The notes: generated from the letters alone by a model not told the origin. A DNA stretch of 6,480 nucleotides from Deltaproteobacteria bacterium (GCA_029879595.1 JAOUPZ010000184.1:1-6480); one strand, 5' to 3'; numbered from the stretch's first letter, positions 1 through 6,480 are shown. Program-made: numbers and translations.

Positions 1-178
1 GCCTGCTCAGCTCCGAGTGCAGCCGCGCCGGGGGCTCCAGGTTTGGATTGCCCAGGGAAAGGTCGCACACATTCTCTTCGCCGCGCTCGGCCTTGAGCCG
101 GGTTCCCTCCTCGAACATCCGGCGAATCCAGGATGATCTTTCCATGGATTCGCCCAGGGCATCTGCAACTATTCGCAT
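1..178 (-). CDS. PLP-dependent aminotransferase, class I/II (N-terminal fragment, cut by window edge)
   Basis: Reading the minus strand from the ATG at 178-176 gives 59 uninterrupted codons to the left edge, starting MRIVADALGESMERSSWIRR. The stretches SWIRRMFEEG (about residues 16-25) and SLGNPNLEPP (about 41-50) match the N-terminal region of fold-type I aminotransferases related to aspartate/alanine aminotransferases. In that family the SLGNP-type segment lies near the start and helps form the substrate pocket. Such enzymes move an amino group between an amino acid and a 2-oxoacid using pyridoxal phosphate in the cytoplasm. The PLP lysine and the other catalytic residues lie outside the window, so the substrate cannot be named. 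A good ribosome binding site supports the ATG at 178; an internal ATG at 145-143 is the alternative start. The gene is divergent from the kinase and probably unrelated to it. The family assignment is from recalled motif similarity. Confidence 0.75.
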   Translation of the reverse strand, partial: MRIVADALGESMERSSWIRRMFEEGTRLKAERGEENVCDLSLGNPNLEPPARLHSELSR

Positions 179-185
179 GCCGGGA

Positions 186-189
186 CCTT
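186..189 (-). promoter_or_regulatory. Ribosome binding site of the aminotransferase
   Basis: On the minus strand AAGG lies seven bases before the ATG at 178-176. This is near-ideal Shine-Dalgarno spacing and is the reason to prefer this start over the internal ATG at 145. Confidence 0.6.
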
Positions 190-402
190 GTTAGCTTTTT
201 TTAGCCTTTTTGGCCTTTACGACCGTTTATTCGTACAGCCGAATGATTGAATTGATAATGGTATGGTCTTCATGCATCGTTACATATCTGAAAAAAGTGA
301 AAAATACAAAAGTATCCGGAGGCTAACCAGGCAGGACGCCTGGGAATACATCTGGCCAGAAGCTATCTCAACAAAATATTATGCCTCCGGCGGGCCGGTG
401 GG

Positions 403-516
403 CGCTGCCCCCGGCACTCCCCGGAAGGGGTTGGTGAACCCCTTCGCCCCAGTAACAGCCATTAATACAATGGAATACATTTTTCCGCTCCGTTAAAGCC
501 GGTGCAGGGGGCAGCG
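403..516. repeat. Long-range inverted repeat, 15-base arms
   Basis: The left arm at 403-417 (CGCTGCCCCCGGCAC) pairs with the right arm at 502-516 (GTGCAGGGGGCAGCG) with a single mismatch (G413 against A506), enclosing 84 bases. The enclosed DNA contains the 9-bp hairpin at 424-445, so RNA from either strand could fold into a branched structure. It may also mark two partial copies of one hairpin element in opposite orientation. Confidence 0.6.
424..445. repeat. Perfect 9-bp stem-loop with a 4-base loop
   Basis: GAAGGGGTT (424-432) is followed by the loop GGTG and then AACCCCTTC (437-445), an exact reverse complement. On the plus strand it is followed by GCCCC, not a T-run, so it is not a typical intrinsic terminator. 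It sits inside the larger inverted repeat 403-516. Confidence 0.65.
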
Positions 517-560
517 GTCTAGAGTGCCGAGCCCTGCTGGGGCTGAAGTTGCCCATGGGC

Positions 561-582
561 AAAAACGGGGGGCAACGCCCCC
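561..582 (-). terminator. Terminator-like hairpin on the minus strand
   Basis: Read on the minus strand, GGGGGC-GTT-GCCCCC (582 down to 568) is followed by CG and then five T residues (565-561). This is the form of a short Rho-independent terminator with a 6-bp, all-GC stem. No minus-strand gene is recognisable just upstream of it, because the kinase is on the plus strand. It could therefore end antisense or small-RNA transcription, be a relic of a lost gene, or be a chance product of the hairpin-rich region. Confidence 0.35.
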
Positions 583-639
583 AAATTGGTTGTTTCGAGA
601 TGGCTTGTAGTCGTCTGGGAGTGGTGGTGGCGGGAACGA

Positions 640-720
640 AAATTTTTTGCGGCCAGTAAAATGAAAAAATTAATTCCAATATGGAAATAAAGGCTTCGGT
701 TATGTTAAAAATAATAACCC
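640..720 (+). promoter_or_regulatory. AT-rich stretch with two dyads, possible kinase promoter/operator region
   Basis: This is an AT-rich stretch between the GC-rich cluster and the kinase. It carries TTCCA-ATA-TGGAA (674-686, perfect arms) and GGTTAT-N10-ATAACC (698-719). Within the second dyad, AATAAT at 710-715 matches five of six bases of a sigma-70 -10 box, but no good -35 box lies 16-18 bp upstream. If it is used, a promoter here would need an activator or be weak, and would leave a leader of about 175 bases. No sigma-54 type -24/-12 pair was seen. This is inference from base composition and symmetry only. Confidence 0.25.
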
Positions 721-889
721 ACATTTGCAGTAGAAACATGCGCCATCGCAGGGGCCGACATCCTGCGGCAAAAGTCCTCTGATGACACATGTGTGCGTTT
801 CAGGCCCTGGCCTGGGGAATCATTTTCCCGATCAGTGAAACAGCAGGAATAGATTGCTTCAAAATGGGACACGGCAGAAAGCTTTTATC

Positions 890-894
890 AGGGA
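890..894 (+). promoter_or_regulatory. Ribosome binding site of the hybrid kinase
   Basis: AGGGA ends three bases before the ATG at 898. An in-frame TAG at 850-852 with no ATG, GTG or TTG between it and 898 makes this the first possible usual start. The next in-frame ATG, at 937, would remove part of the coiled coil. Confidence 0.6.
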
Positions 895-897
895 AAC

Positions 898-3800
898 ATG
901 GAAGAAACCGCCAGCCAGCTCCAAAAACAAAACGAAATGCTTAAAAAGAGGATCGCAGAGCTGGAAGGACTGCTGCTGGATACCTCCACGGAAACGGCTG
1001 TGGGCCGGCATGACCGGTTGCAGGTCGGGGGTGCGCAGTCCGGCAATGGCGGCAACGGCATGTCCAAACTTGAGTATGAGGACGAACTGCTTTTTGAGGC
1101 CGAGCGCACTTCACTTTCCGGCACGCTGGTTTGGGACCCCCGCACCAACCACATGGAATGGTCCCCGGAGCTGTACCGGATTTTGGAGTATGACCCGGAA
1201 AAGGACACCCCCTCGGTGGGCAACTGCTATCGCCGCCTGCACCAGGAGGATTCCGAGCGGGTCAAGGCGCTGATCGCCAAGGCCATGTTGTCGGGGAACA
1301 GCCCCACCATCGCCGGCCGGCTGATCATGCCCGACGGCCGGGTGAAACACTGCCTCATGTCCGGCTACACCACTTCCGATGCCCAGGGATATCCCATCAA
1401 GCTCTTCGGGTCACTGCTCGACATCACCCACCAGCAAAAGACCCGGCTCAGAATCGAGCTGCAGGATTCACGCATCCGGAAGGCCCAGAAAATGTCACGT
1501 CTGGGCTTCCTGGAAATGGAACTGCAGACAAATCAGGTGACGATATCCGAGGAACTGGCCAAAATTCTGGGCTGGGGAGAGGGCGAGATCAAGGAGGCGC
1601 TGGAAACGTTCAAGTCACGCTTTTCAGCCGATGAGCAAAAGTGGCTTTCCGATATTTTGGCCGGGTTCATCGCGGGAACCCAGACGGAGCTGAGCTTCCA
1701 GCGGGAGTTTACCAACCGGAACGGGACAAATGTACACCTCAAGGGCGAGGCCGAACTGGAATACGATTCGGAGGGAAGGCCCGGCTCAATATTCTGCGTG
1801 GCGCAGGATATCACCGAGTTGAAATCGGTGCGCCAGGAACTGCTGGAAAGCGAGGAGCGCTTCCGGGCCATCGCGGAAACACTGCCCTACGCGGTATGCG
1901 TGAACCGGTTGGAATCCGGGGAAATTATCTTCGCCAACAAAGGGTTCGAGCAGTTTCTCGAAATAACGGGGGACCTTTCCGATTTTCGGATCATGGACAT
2001 ATACCAGGATCCTGAAGACCGGAATATGCTGCTGACGGAATACGAAAAGCACGGCAGGTTCGGGCCCATGGAGATCAGGTGCAGGACCGCCACCGGCAAG
2101 TCCTTCTGGGCCATGATCACCGGCAAGAAGCTGCTGCTGGGGGATGAACCCTGCTCAATCATCTCCTTTGTTGATGTGACGGAACGTCACAAGGCCGAGG
2201 AAAAGGCCCGCTCCGGGCAACACCTCTTGCGCGAGGTGCTGGACAGCATCCCTTATCCGGTAAATTACCGCGACAAGGAACTGAACTATATTCTGGCCAA
2301 CCAGGCCTTCTGTGAGTTTCACGGAATCACCCAGGACGACCTGCTTTTGGGTGATCCCCCCACGCTGAAGGACACCCCGGAGGGCCAGGAGATTCTGCGC
2401 GAGCTGAGGCAGGTTGTCCAGGAGGGCAAAAGCATCCGGGGCAGCCAGACCCGGCTCAGGGATCATTCCGGAAAGGAGAACTGGCTGCAACATCAGCGCA
2501 TTCCCATTTATGACAGTGCGGGCGAACTGGAGGGGGTGGTCTCCATAAGCGTGGATATCACCGGAATCCGGCGGGCCCAGGATGAACTCCAGCAGAGCCG
2601 CACATTGCTGGAAAACTTCCTAGATGCAATTCCGTTTCAGCTGCTTCTGAAGGACCTCAAGGGCCGCTTTGTTCAGGTCAATCAGGCGCTGGCGGATCAT
2701 CACGGCATGAGCAAGACCGAAATGACGGGGAAGCTGTTTTCCGATCTGCCGGGCCGTACCGAGGAGGAACAGCAGCTTATCGAGGACGCCGACAGAAAGG
2801 TCCTCGAAACCGGGGAGAAGGTGGAGATACCGGACTTCCTGGCACATCTGCCCGATGGTTCTACCCAGTGGCAACACCAGATAAAGGTGCCTATGCGTGA
2901 CCATAGCGGGGATATTACCGGCCTTGTCACCTCCATCTCCGATATTACTCAGCGTAAAGTGGCCGAGAACAGCCTGAGGGAAAACGAGCATATGCTGCGC
3001 ACCCTGCTGGATACCATCCCCCACCCCCTGCTGCTGAAGGACAGGGAAGGGAAATACCTGGTGGTAAACCAGTCCACGGCGGAGCTTTATGGGAAAAGGA
3101 TGGAGGAGCTTGTCGGGAAAACCTTTTCCGATACCTCGGAAAGGCCCGAGGAGGAAGTGAGAATAATAACGCAGTATGACCGGCAGGTTTTTGAAACAGG
3201 AAAACGCCTGGATGTGGAAAACTTTACTTCCACGGTGGGGCCGGGGCGCCAGATAATCGAAAAACTTACCAAGGTGCCCCTTTTCGACAACCAGGGGCAG
3301 GTGACCGGCCTGCTTACACTGGCCCAGGACGTTACCAGGGAGAGAAAGGCCCGGGAGGAACTGGAGAGGAGCGAGCACCGTTTCCGCAGTCTCATCGAGG
3401 ACTCATTCCAGGGGGTGATGATCCACAAGGAGTTGAAACTGCGCTTTGCCAACCAGGCGCTGGCGGAGATTTTCGGCTATGAAAATCCGGATGATCTGCG
3501 AAGCCTCAATACCATGGATCTGCTGATCAGCCCCGAGGACCGGGATATGGTACGCGAGCGCGGAGATGCCCGGGAAGCCGGTGAGGATGTTCAGCGCATG
3601 TATGACGTCAGGGGAATGAAAAAGGATGGATCGCAATTCTGGTGCACCATTCTCAGCCAGTTGATGGACTGGGAGGGAGAGCGTTGCATCCTCACCACTT
3701 TTGTGGATATCGATGAGAAAAAACGGATGGAGGCCCAGCTTTCCGCTGGTGAGCAACGGTTCAGGGCCCTTATTGAGGGGTCGGTGCAGGGGATTGCGAT

Positions 3801-5259
3801 CCACCGCGGGTTCAAACCGATGTTCGTGAACTCATCATTCGCCAGGATATTCGGTTATAGCGAAACGGCCGAACTGATGAAGATGGAGTCCATCGGCGGG
3901 CTGTTCAATCCGGAAGATATTGCCAGGATGGAACACGCCTTCCAGGAATCGGCGCGGACCGGTGAGCCCATGGCCCTCATTGATTTGGCCCGGGGGATAA
4001 GAGCCGATGGAAATGAGATCAGGGTGGAGATATTTTCCACATCCATGGACTGGGACGGGGAGAAGGCCGTGCAGATTGCGCTTATGGATGTGACTGACCA
4101 GGTGCAGCTGGAGGCCCAGCTGCGGCAGGCCCAGAAGATGGAGGCCATTGGACAGCTGGCAGGCGGGGTGGCCCATGACATCAACAATACCCTGCAGATT
4201 GTGCGCATGACCGCGGAGAACCTGCTGGATACTGACCTGGCCCCGCGGGTCAGGAAACGGCTGGAATCCGCGCTGGAATCCGTTACCAACTCCTCGGCGC
4301 TCACCCGCCAGTTGCTGGCCTTCGGGCGCAGACAGGTTCTGCGAAAGGAAGTGCTGGATATCAACAAGGTGCTGTCCACCCAGGCCCGGCTGCTGCGCCG
4401 TCTTATCGGCGAGGACATCGAGCTTACCGTCGAGGTATCCGATGCCACCTGCCACATCCGGGCAGACAGGGGGATGCTTGAGCAGACCATCCTGAACCTG
4501 TGCGTGAATGCCCGGGATGCCATGCCCGAAGGAGGCCAGCTGGCCATCAGCGTGGAGAGATTCGAGGCGGACCATGATTTTTGCCGCACCAGGGAAGGAC
4601 TTGTTCCCGGCGATTTTGTGAAACTGAGCTTCCAGGACACCGGGATGGGGATGAACGAGGATGTGAAGGAGCGGCTCTTTGAACCGTTTTTCACCACCAA
4701 GGGCCCGGAAAAGGGTTCAGGACTGGGCCTGGCGATGGTCTACGGAACCATCCAGCAGCATAACGGTCATATAGAAGTGGAAAGCATTCCCGGTGAAGGC
4801 TCGACATTTTTCATATACCTGCCTTCCACCGATGCCCAAACAAGCGCCGGAGAAGAAGCCAAACCGGTGATGGCCCAACGCGGAAAGGGCGAGACTCTGC
4901 TGGTGGCTGAGGATGAGGAGGAACTGCTTTTGAATCTGACCGAGATTCTGGAACTGAAGGGATACAAGATTCTTTCGGCCCGCGATGGGGTGCAGGCCAT
5001 GGAGATTCTGCAGAAGGAAAAAAACATAGACATGCTGGTGCTGGATGTGGTCATGCCGGGCCTGGGAGGCCAGAAAATCTATGAGGCCGTAAAGGATGAA
5101 CGGCCGCATCTGCCGGTGATCTTCAGTTCGGGCTATACGGATATGTCACTTGATAAAGCAACTCTTGATGATCCGCGGGTGAGGCTTATCCAGAAACCTT
5201 ATACGGTCAACAGTCTTCTTACGACTATCGCAGATATGCTGAATAAGAAAAACGGATAG
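898..5259 (+). CDS. Soluble hybrid histidine kinase with eight PAS-like domains and a C-terminal receiver
   Basis: This 1453-residue protein would sense signals through PAS domains, autophosphorylate on histidine and pass the phosphate to its own receiver. A heptad-like helix (about 2-30, QLQKQNEMLKKRIAELEGLL) opens it. Eight PAS-like units follow at about 75-177, 203-306, 321-428, 443-556, 570-684, 698-813, 828-939 and 954-1066. Each ends in a DIT-type signal motif (Asp175, 304, 426, 553, 682, 811, 937, 1064). HisKA carries His1093 in the HDINN motif. The HATPase shows the N box (Asn1204, Asp1207), DTGMG (1247), FEPFFTTK (1261-1268) and GSGLGLAMVYG (1273-1283). The receiver (about 1332-1450) keeps the acidic pocket 1338-1340, Asp1383, Ser1411 and Lys1433, so both halves look active. 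No membrane helix or signal peptide is visible, which implies a cytoplasmic protein. No cofactor motif such as the LOV cysteine motif was seen, so the ligands are unknown. No DNA-binding or other output domain is present; phosphotransfer must go to an unseen partner or back through the kinase. Confidence 0.95.
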   Translation: MEETASQLQKQNEMLKKRIAELEGLLLDTSTETAVGRHDRLQVGGAQSGNGGNGMSKLEYEDELLFEAERTSLSGTLVWDPRTNHMEWSPELYRILEYDPEKDTPSVGNCYRRLHQEDSERVKALIAKAMLSGNSPTIAGRLIMPDGRVKHCLMSGYTTSDAQGYPIKLFGSLLDITHQQKTRLRIELQDSRIRKAQKMSRLGFLEMELQTNQVTISEELAKILGWGEGEIKEALETFKSRFSADEQKWLSDILAGFIAGTQTELSFQREFTNRNGTNVHLKGEAELEYDSEGRPGSIFCVAQDITELKSVRQELLESEERFRAIAETLPYAVCVNRLESGEIIFANKGFEQFLEITGDLSDFRIMDIYQDPEDRNMLLTEYEKHGRFGPMEIRCRTATGKSFWAMITGKKLLLGDEPCSIISFVDVTERHKAEEKARSGQHLLREVLDSIPYPVNYRDKELNYILANQAFCEFHGITQDDLLLGDPPTLKDTPEGQEILRELRQVVQEGKSIRGSQTRLRDHSGKENWLQHQRIPIYDSAGELEGVVSISVDITGIRRAQDELQQSRTLLENFLDAIPFQLLLKDLKGRFVQVNQALADHHGMSKTEMTGKLFSDLPGRTEEEQQLIEDADRKVLETGEKVEIPDFLAHLPDGSTQWQHQIKVPMRDHSGDITGLVTSISDITQRKVAENSLRENEHMLRTLLDTIPHPLLLKDREGKYLVVNQSTAELYGKRMEELVGKTFSDTSERPEEEVRIITQYDRQVFETGKRLDVENFTSTVGPGRQIIEKLTKVPLFDNQGQVTGLLTLAQDVTRERKAREELERSEHRFRSLIEDSFQGVMIHKELKLRFANQALAEIFGYENPDDLRSLNTMDLLISPEDRDMVRERGDAREAGEDVQRMYDVRGMKKDGSQFWCTILSQLMDWEGERCILTTFVDIDEKKRMEAQLSAGEQRFRALIEGSVQGIAIHRGFKPMFVNSSFARIFGYSETAELMKMESIGGLFNPEDIARMEHAFQESARTGEPMALIDLARGIRADGNEIRVEIFSTSMDWDGEKAVQIALMDVTDQVQLEAQLRQAQKMEAIGQLAGGVAHDINNTLQIVRMTAENLLDTDLAPRVRKRLESALESVTNSSALTRQLLAFGRRQVLRKEVLDINKVLSTQARLLRRLIGEDIELTVEVSDATCHIRADRGMLEQTILNLCVNARDAMPEGGQLAISVERFEADHDFCRTREGLVPGDFVKLSFQDTGMGMNEDVKERLFEPFFTTKGPEKGSGLGLAMVYGTIQQHNGHIEVESIPGEGSTFFIYLPSTDAQTSAGEEAKPVMAQRGKGETLLVAEDEEELLLNLTEILELKGYKILSARDGVQAMEILQKEKNIDMLVLDVVMPGLGGQKIYEAVKDERPHLPVIFSSGYTDMSLDKATLDDPRVRLIQKPYTVNSLLTTIADMLNKKNG

Positions 5260-5267
5260 TCACGCAG

Positions 5268-5309
5268 GTTATGCAGATTCTCCCTGGCAAGGGAATCTGA
5301 ACCAATAAC
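5268..5309. repeat. Imperfect 15-bp hairpin between the kinase and the second sensor gene
   Basis: Eight bases after the kinase stop codon, CAGAT-TC-TCCCT (5274-5285), loop GGCA, then AGGGA-ATCTG (5290-5299) forms a 10-bp stem with a 2-base bulge. Outer arms GTTAT (5268-5272) and ATAAC (5305-5309) can extend it across an asymmetric internal loop. On the plus strand it is followed by only four T residues after a C (5310-5313), so it is a poor intrinsic terminator. It may instead protect the 3' end of the kinase mRNA or give partial termination between the two genes. Confidence 0.5.
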
Positions 5310-5353
5310 TTTTGCAACTGCGGTTTTTGAAAGAGGTTGCCTGCCGGGGAAAA

Positions 5354-6480
5354 ATGGCCCTGTTTCTACTGACAGCATCGTTGATGGCACAGGTAGCCGC
5401 GGTAATACTGGCGGTATACCTCATCCGTCTTTCCGGACATCTCACCGCCTGGGTTCTGGCGGCCATTGCCATGGGGTTTCTGGCGATGGACGGCGGGTTC
5501 TCCCTGTATGAGCACGTGGTGAATGCCCGCATGGATATCAGGGATCCCTCCATGCTGGCCCTGCATCTGATCACCTCCTTTTTGATAGTGGCCGCCCTGG
5601 CCGGCCTGGTGCCGTTTTTCCGTAAAACCGGCCGCGACAGGCAGGAAATGGAATACCAGTACCATACCCTCCAGGCGATTTTGGACAATGTTTCCGAGGG
5701 AATGGGCCTGGTGGATGAGAATCTCCGGCTGATAAACCACAACGGCAGACTGCCGGAACTGCTGAAGCTGCCCCGGGAAATGCCTGCCGGTGAAACCAGG
5801 CTGGAGGATCTGATCAGGCACATAGCCCGCCTCAGTTGCCGGGACACACGGGAAACCGAGGCGCTGGTCGGCAAATCCCTTGAGAAAATCACAACCGGCG
5901 AAAACTTCTCACTGGAGTTGCCCGCCGGCGATGACCGGGTGCTGGAACTGAGAGGCCGCCGGCTTCCTCAGCGGGGAATTATTTTCGTATTGCGTGATAT
6001 TACCAGCGCCAGGAACAAGGAAGAACTCCTGCGCCGCAGGGGCGAGACGGTCAGCCGCCGTTCCTTCTCGCTTTCGGCCCTGGTCCGCAAGCTGAACTTC
6101 GCTACCGGCAGACTGGAGGCGATTCTGGATGAGATAAGCCGGGAATCCGCCCGCACCATGGAGGTAGGCCGCTGCGGAATCTGGCTGTACAACCGGGAGC
6201 ACTCCCGCATGAACTGCATGAGCCTGTATGAGGCTTCCTCCGGGCACACTGATATTGATCTGGAACTGCCGGCGGAAAGGTATCCCATGTATTTCAAGGC
6301 CCTTACCGAGGAGCAGATCATCGCCGTCTCTGATGCCCTGCAGGATGCGCGGACCAGGGAGTTCGCCGAATCCTACCTGATTCCGCTGGGGGTGGGGGCC
6401 ATGCTGGATACGCCCATCTGGGTGGGCGGCGAGATGGTGGGGGTGGTCTGCCATGAACACCTGGGAGGAACCCGCGAGTG
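5354..6480 (+). CDS. Membrane-anchored PAS-GAF sensor protein, probable histidine kinase (N-terminal part, cut by window edge)
   Basis: The frame is open from the ATG at 5354 to the right edge, 375 codons, beginning MALFLLTASLMAQVAAVILA. Three hydrophobic segments (about residues 3-24, 31-50 and 70-91) suggest an inner-membrane anchor with short connecting loops; a basic stretch (RKTGRDRQ) follows the third. A PAS domain runs from about 109 (ILDNVSEGMGLVDENLRL) to VLRDIT near 217. A GAF domain starts near 250; its late strand reads AMLDTPIWVGGEMVGVVCHE, typical of GAF domains in sensor kinases. The output domain lies beyond the window; HisKA/HATPase is most likely, but GGDEF or phosphatase output is possible. 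An in-frame stop at 5306-5308 limits the start. Alternative starts are TTG at 5312 or 5327 and ATG at 5384. The ATG at 5354 has purine-rich GGGGA only three bases upstream, a weak site. The gene lies 94 bp after the hybrid kinase on the same strand, so co-transcription is plausible. Confidence 0.85.
   Translation, partial: MALFLLTASLMAQVAAVILAVYLIRLSGHLTAWVLAAIAMGFLAMDGGFSLYEHVVNARMDIRDPSMLALHLITSFLIVAALAGLVPFFRKTGRDRQEMEYQYHTLQAILDNVSEGMGLVDENLRLINHNGRLPELLKLPREMPAGETRLEDLIRHIARLSCRDTRETEALVGKSLEKITTGENFSLELPAGDDRVLELRGRRLPQRGIIFVLRDITSARNKEELLRRRGETVSRRSFSLSALVRKLNFATGRLEAILDEISRESARTMEVGRCGIWLYNREHSRMNCMSLYEASSGHTDIDLELPAERYPMYFKALTEEQIIAVSDALQDARTREFAESYLIPLGVGAMLDTPIWVGGEMVGVVCHEHLGGTRE

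Larger units (their letters stand above)
381..582. repeat. GC-rich hairpin cluster, possible dispersed intergenic repeat
   Basis: Several inverted repeats are packed together: CCGGC-GG-GCCGG (387-398), GGGC-GCT-GCCC (400-410), a 9-bp stem at 424-445, CCATT-AATAC-AATGG (459-473), AGCCC-TGCTG-GGGCT (530-544), the perfect palindrome TTGCCCATGGGCAA (549-562) and GGGGGC-AAC-GCCCCC (568-582). The opening CCTCCGGCGGGC followed by two GC hairpins resembles, from memory, intergenic repeats that recur in Desulfovibrio-like genomes and give rise to spurious small ORF calls. A single window cannot show that it is repeated. The alternative is a structured leader or ordinary GC-rich spacer DNA. Confidence 0.45.
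179..897. other. Divergent intergenic region, about 720 bp, no convincing gene
   Basis: This stretch separates the leftward aminotransferase from the rightward kinase, so it must carry the promoters for both. Three parts can be told apart. Positions 190-300 are AT-rich with T-tracts on the plus strand. Positions 381-582 are GC-rich and dense in hairpins and palindromes. Positions 640-720 are AT-rich with two dyads, followed by a mixed leader that carries a 6-bp inverted repeat with a 9-base loop (747-752 with 762-767), a perfect 10-base palindrome ACACATGTGT (785-794) and a GGGAA/TTCCC dyad (815-829). Open frames of 77 codons (plus) and 140 codons (minus) exist here but lack a ribosome binding site or any recognisable protein family, and they run through the hairpin cluster. 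No tRNA or rRNA was recognised. Confidence 0.7.

Noticed and set aside
191..218. T-rich run as a plus-strand terminator
   Set aside because: No GC-rich stem precedes it and no plus-strand gene is seen upstream. It lies in the leader or promoter of the minus-strand aminotransferase.
424..445. Stem-loop as a plus-strand intrinsic terminator
   Set aside because: No T-run follows it on the plus strand, and no plus-strand gene ends before it.
263..496. Plus-strand open frame of 77 codons in the divergent spacer
   Set aside because: No ribosome binding site, no recognisable family, and its second half is the translated hairpin cluster (YYASGGPVGAAPGTPRKG), which is typical of spurious calls over GC-rich repeats.
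381..582. CRISPR array or integron attachment site
   Set aside because: The inverted repeats differ in sequence and are not regularly spaced direct repeats, and no cas gene or integrase is present in the window.
368..790. Minus-strand open frame of 140 codons in the divergent spacer
   Set aside because: It crosses the terminator-like hairpin and the inverted repeat, has low-complexity Pro/Arg-rich content with no family, and has no convincing start signal.
2620..4700. Long minus-strand frames opposite the kinase (for example 2620-3378, 3835-4575, 3855-4700)
   Set aside because: They are antisense to well-supported PAS, HisKA and HATPase motifs. Their Ser/Arg- or Gly/His-rich content is typical of shadow frames of GC-biased coding DNA.
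5269..6460. Minus-strand frames of 207 and 183 codons over the right-hand gene
   Set aside because: The plus-strand frame through the same DNA gives membrane helices, a PAS domain with DIT motif and a GAF domain, so these are shadows.

Overview
The window reads as bacterial chromosome of moderately high GC with one divergent intergenic region. The best guess at lineage is Desulfobacterota (the former Deltaproteobacteria). This rests on the N-terminus of the left-hand aminotransferase (SWIRRMFEEG followed by SLGNPNLEPP), the very long multi-PAS hybrid kinase, and GC-rich hairpin clusters in the intergenic DNA. It is family recollection, not a database result.

Layout. Positions 1-178 (minus strand) hold the first 59 codons of a class I/II PLP-dependent aminotransferase that runs off the left edge. 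Positions 179-897 are a roughly 720-bp divergent intergenic region with no convincing gene. It contains phased A-tracts next to the aminotransferase, a GC-rich cluster of hairpins and inverted repeats (about 381-582), an AT-rich stretch with two dyads that may hold the kinase promoter (about 640-720), and further small palindromes before the kinase start. Positions 898-5259 (plus strand) encode a 1453-residue soluble hybrid histidine kinase: a short N-terminal coiled coil, eight PAS-like domains with a regular 122-129 residue period, HisKA with His1093, HATPase and a C-terminal receiver with Asp1383. After a 94-bp gap holding an imperfect hairpin, positions 5354-6480 (plus strand) encode the start of a second sensor protein. 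It has three predicted membrane helices, a PAS domain and a GAF domain, and it is cut by the right edge before any output domain.

How the genes may work together. The two plus-strand genes are both signal-transduction proteins in the same direction with a short gap, so a shared signalling locus is plausible: a cytoplasmic many-PAS hybrid kinase next to a membrane-anchored PAS-GAF sensor. No separate DNA-binding regulator or histidine phosphotransfer protein is visible, so the output is unknown. The divergent aminotransferase is probably unrelated metabolism.

Nothing here amounts to a clearly undescribed system. The points most worth a second look are the regular eight-PAS array, the hairpin-rich intergenic cluster with a minus-strand terminator-like element that has no gene in front of it, and the pairing of the two sensors.
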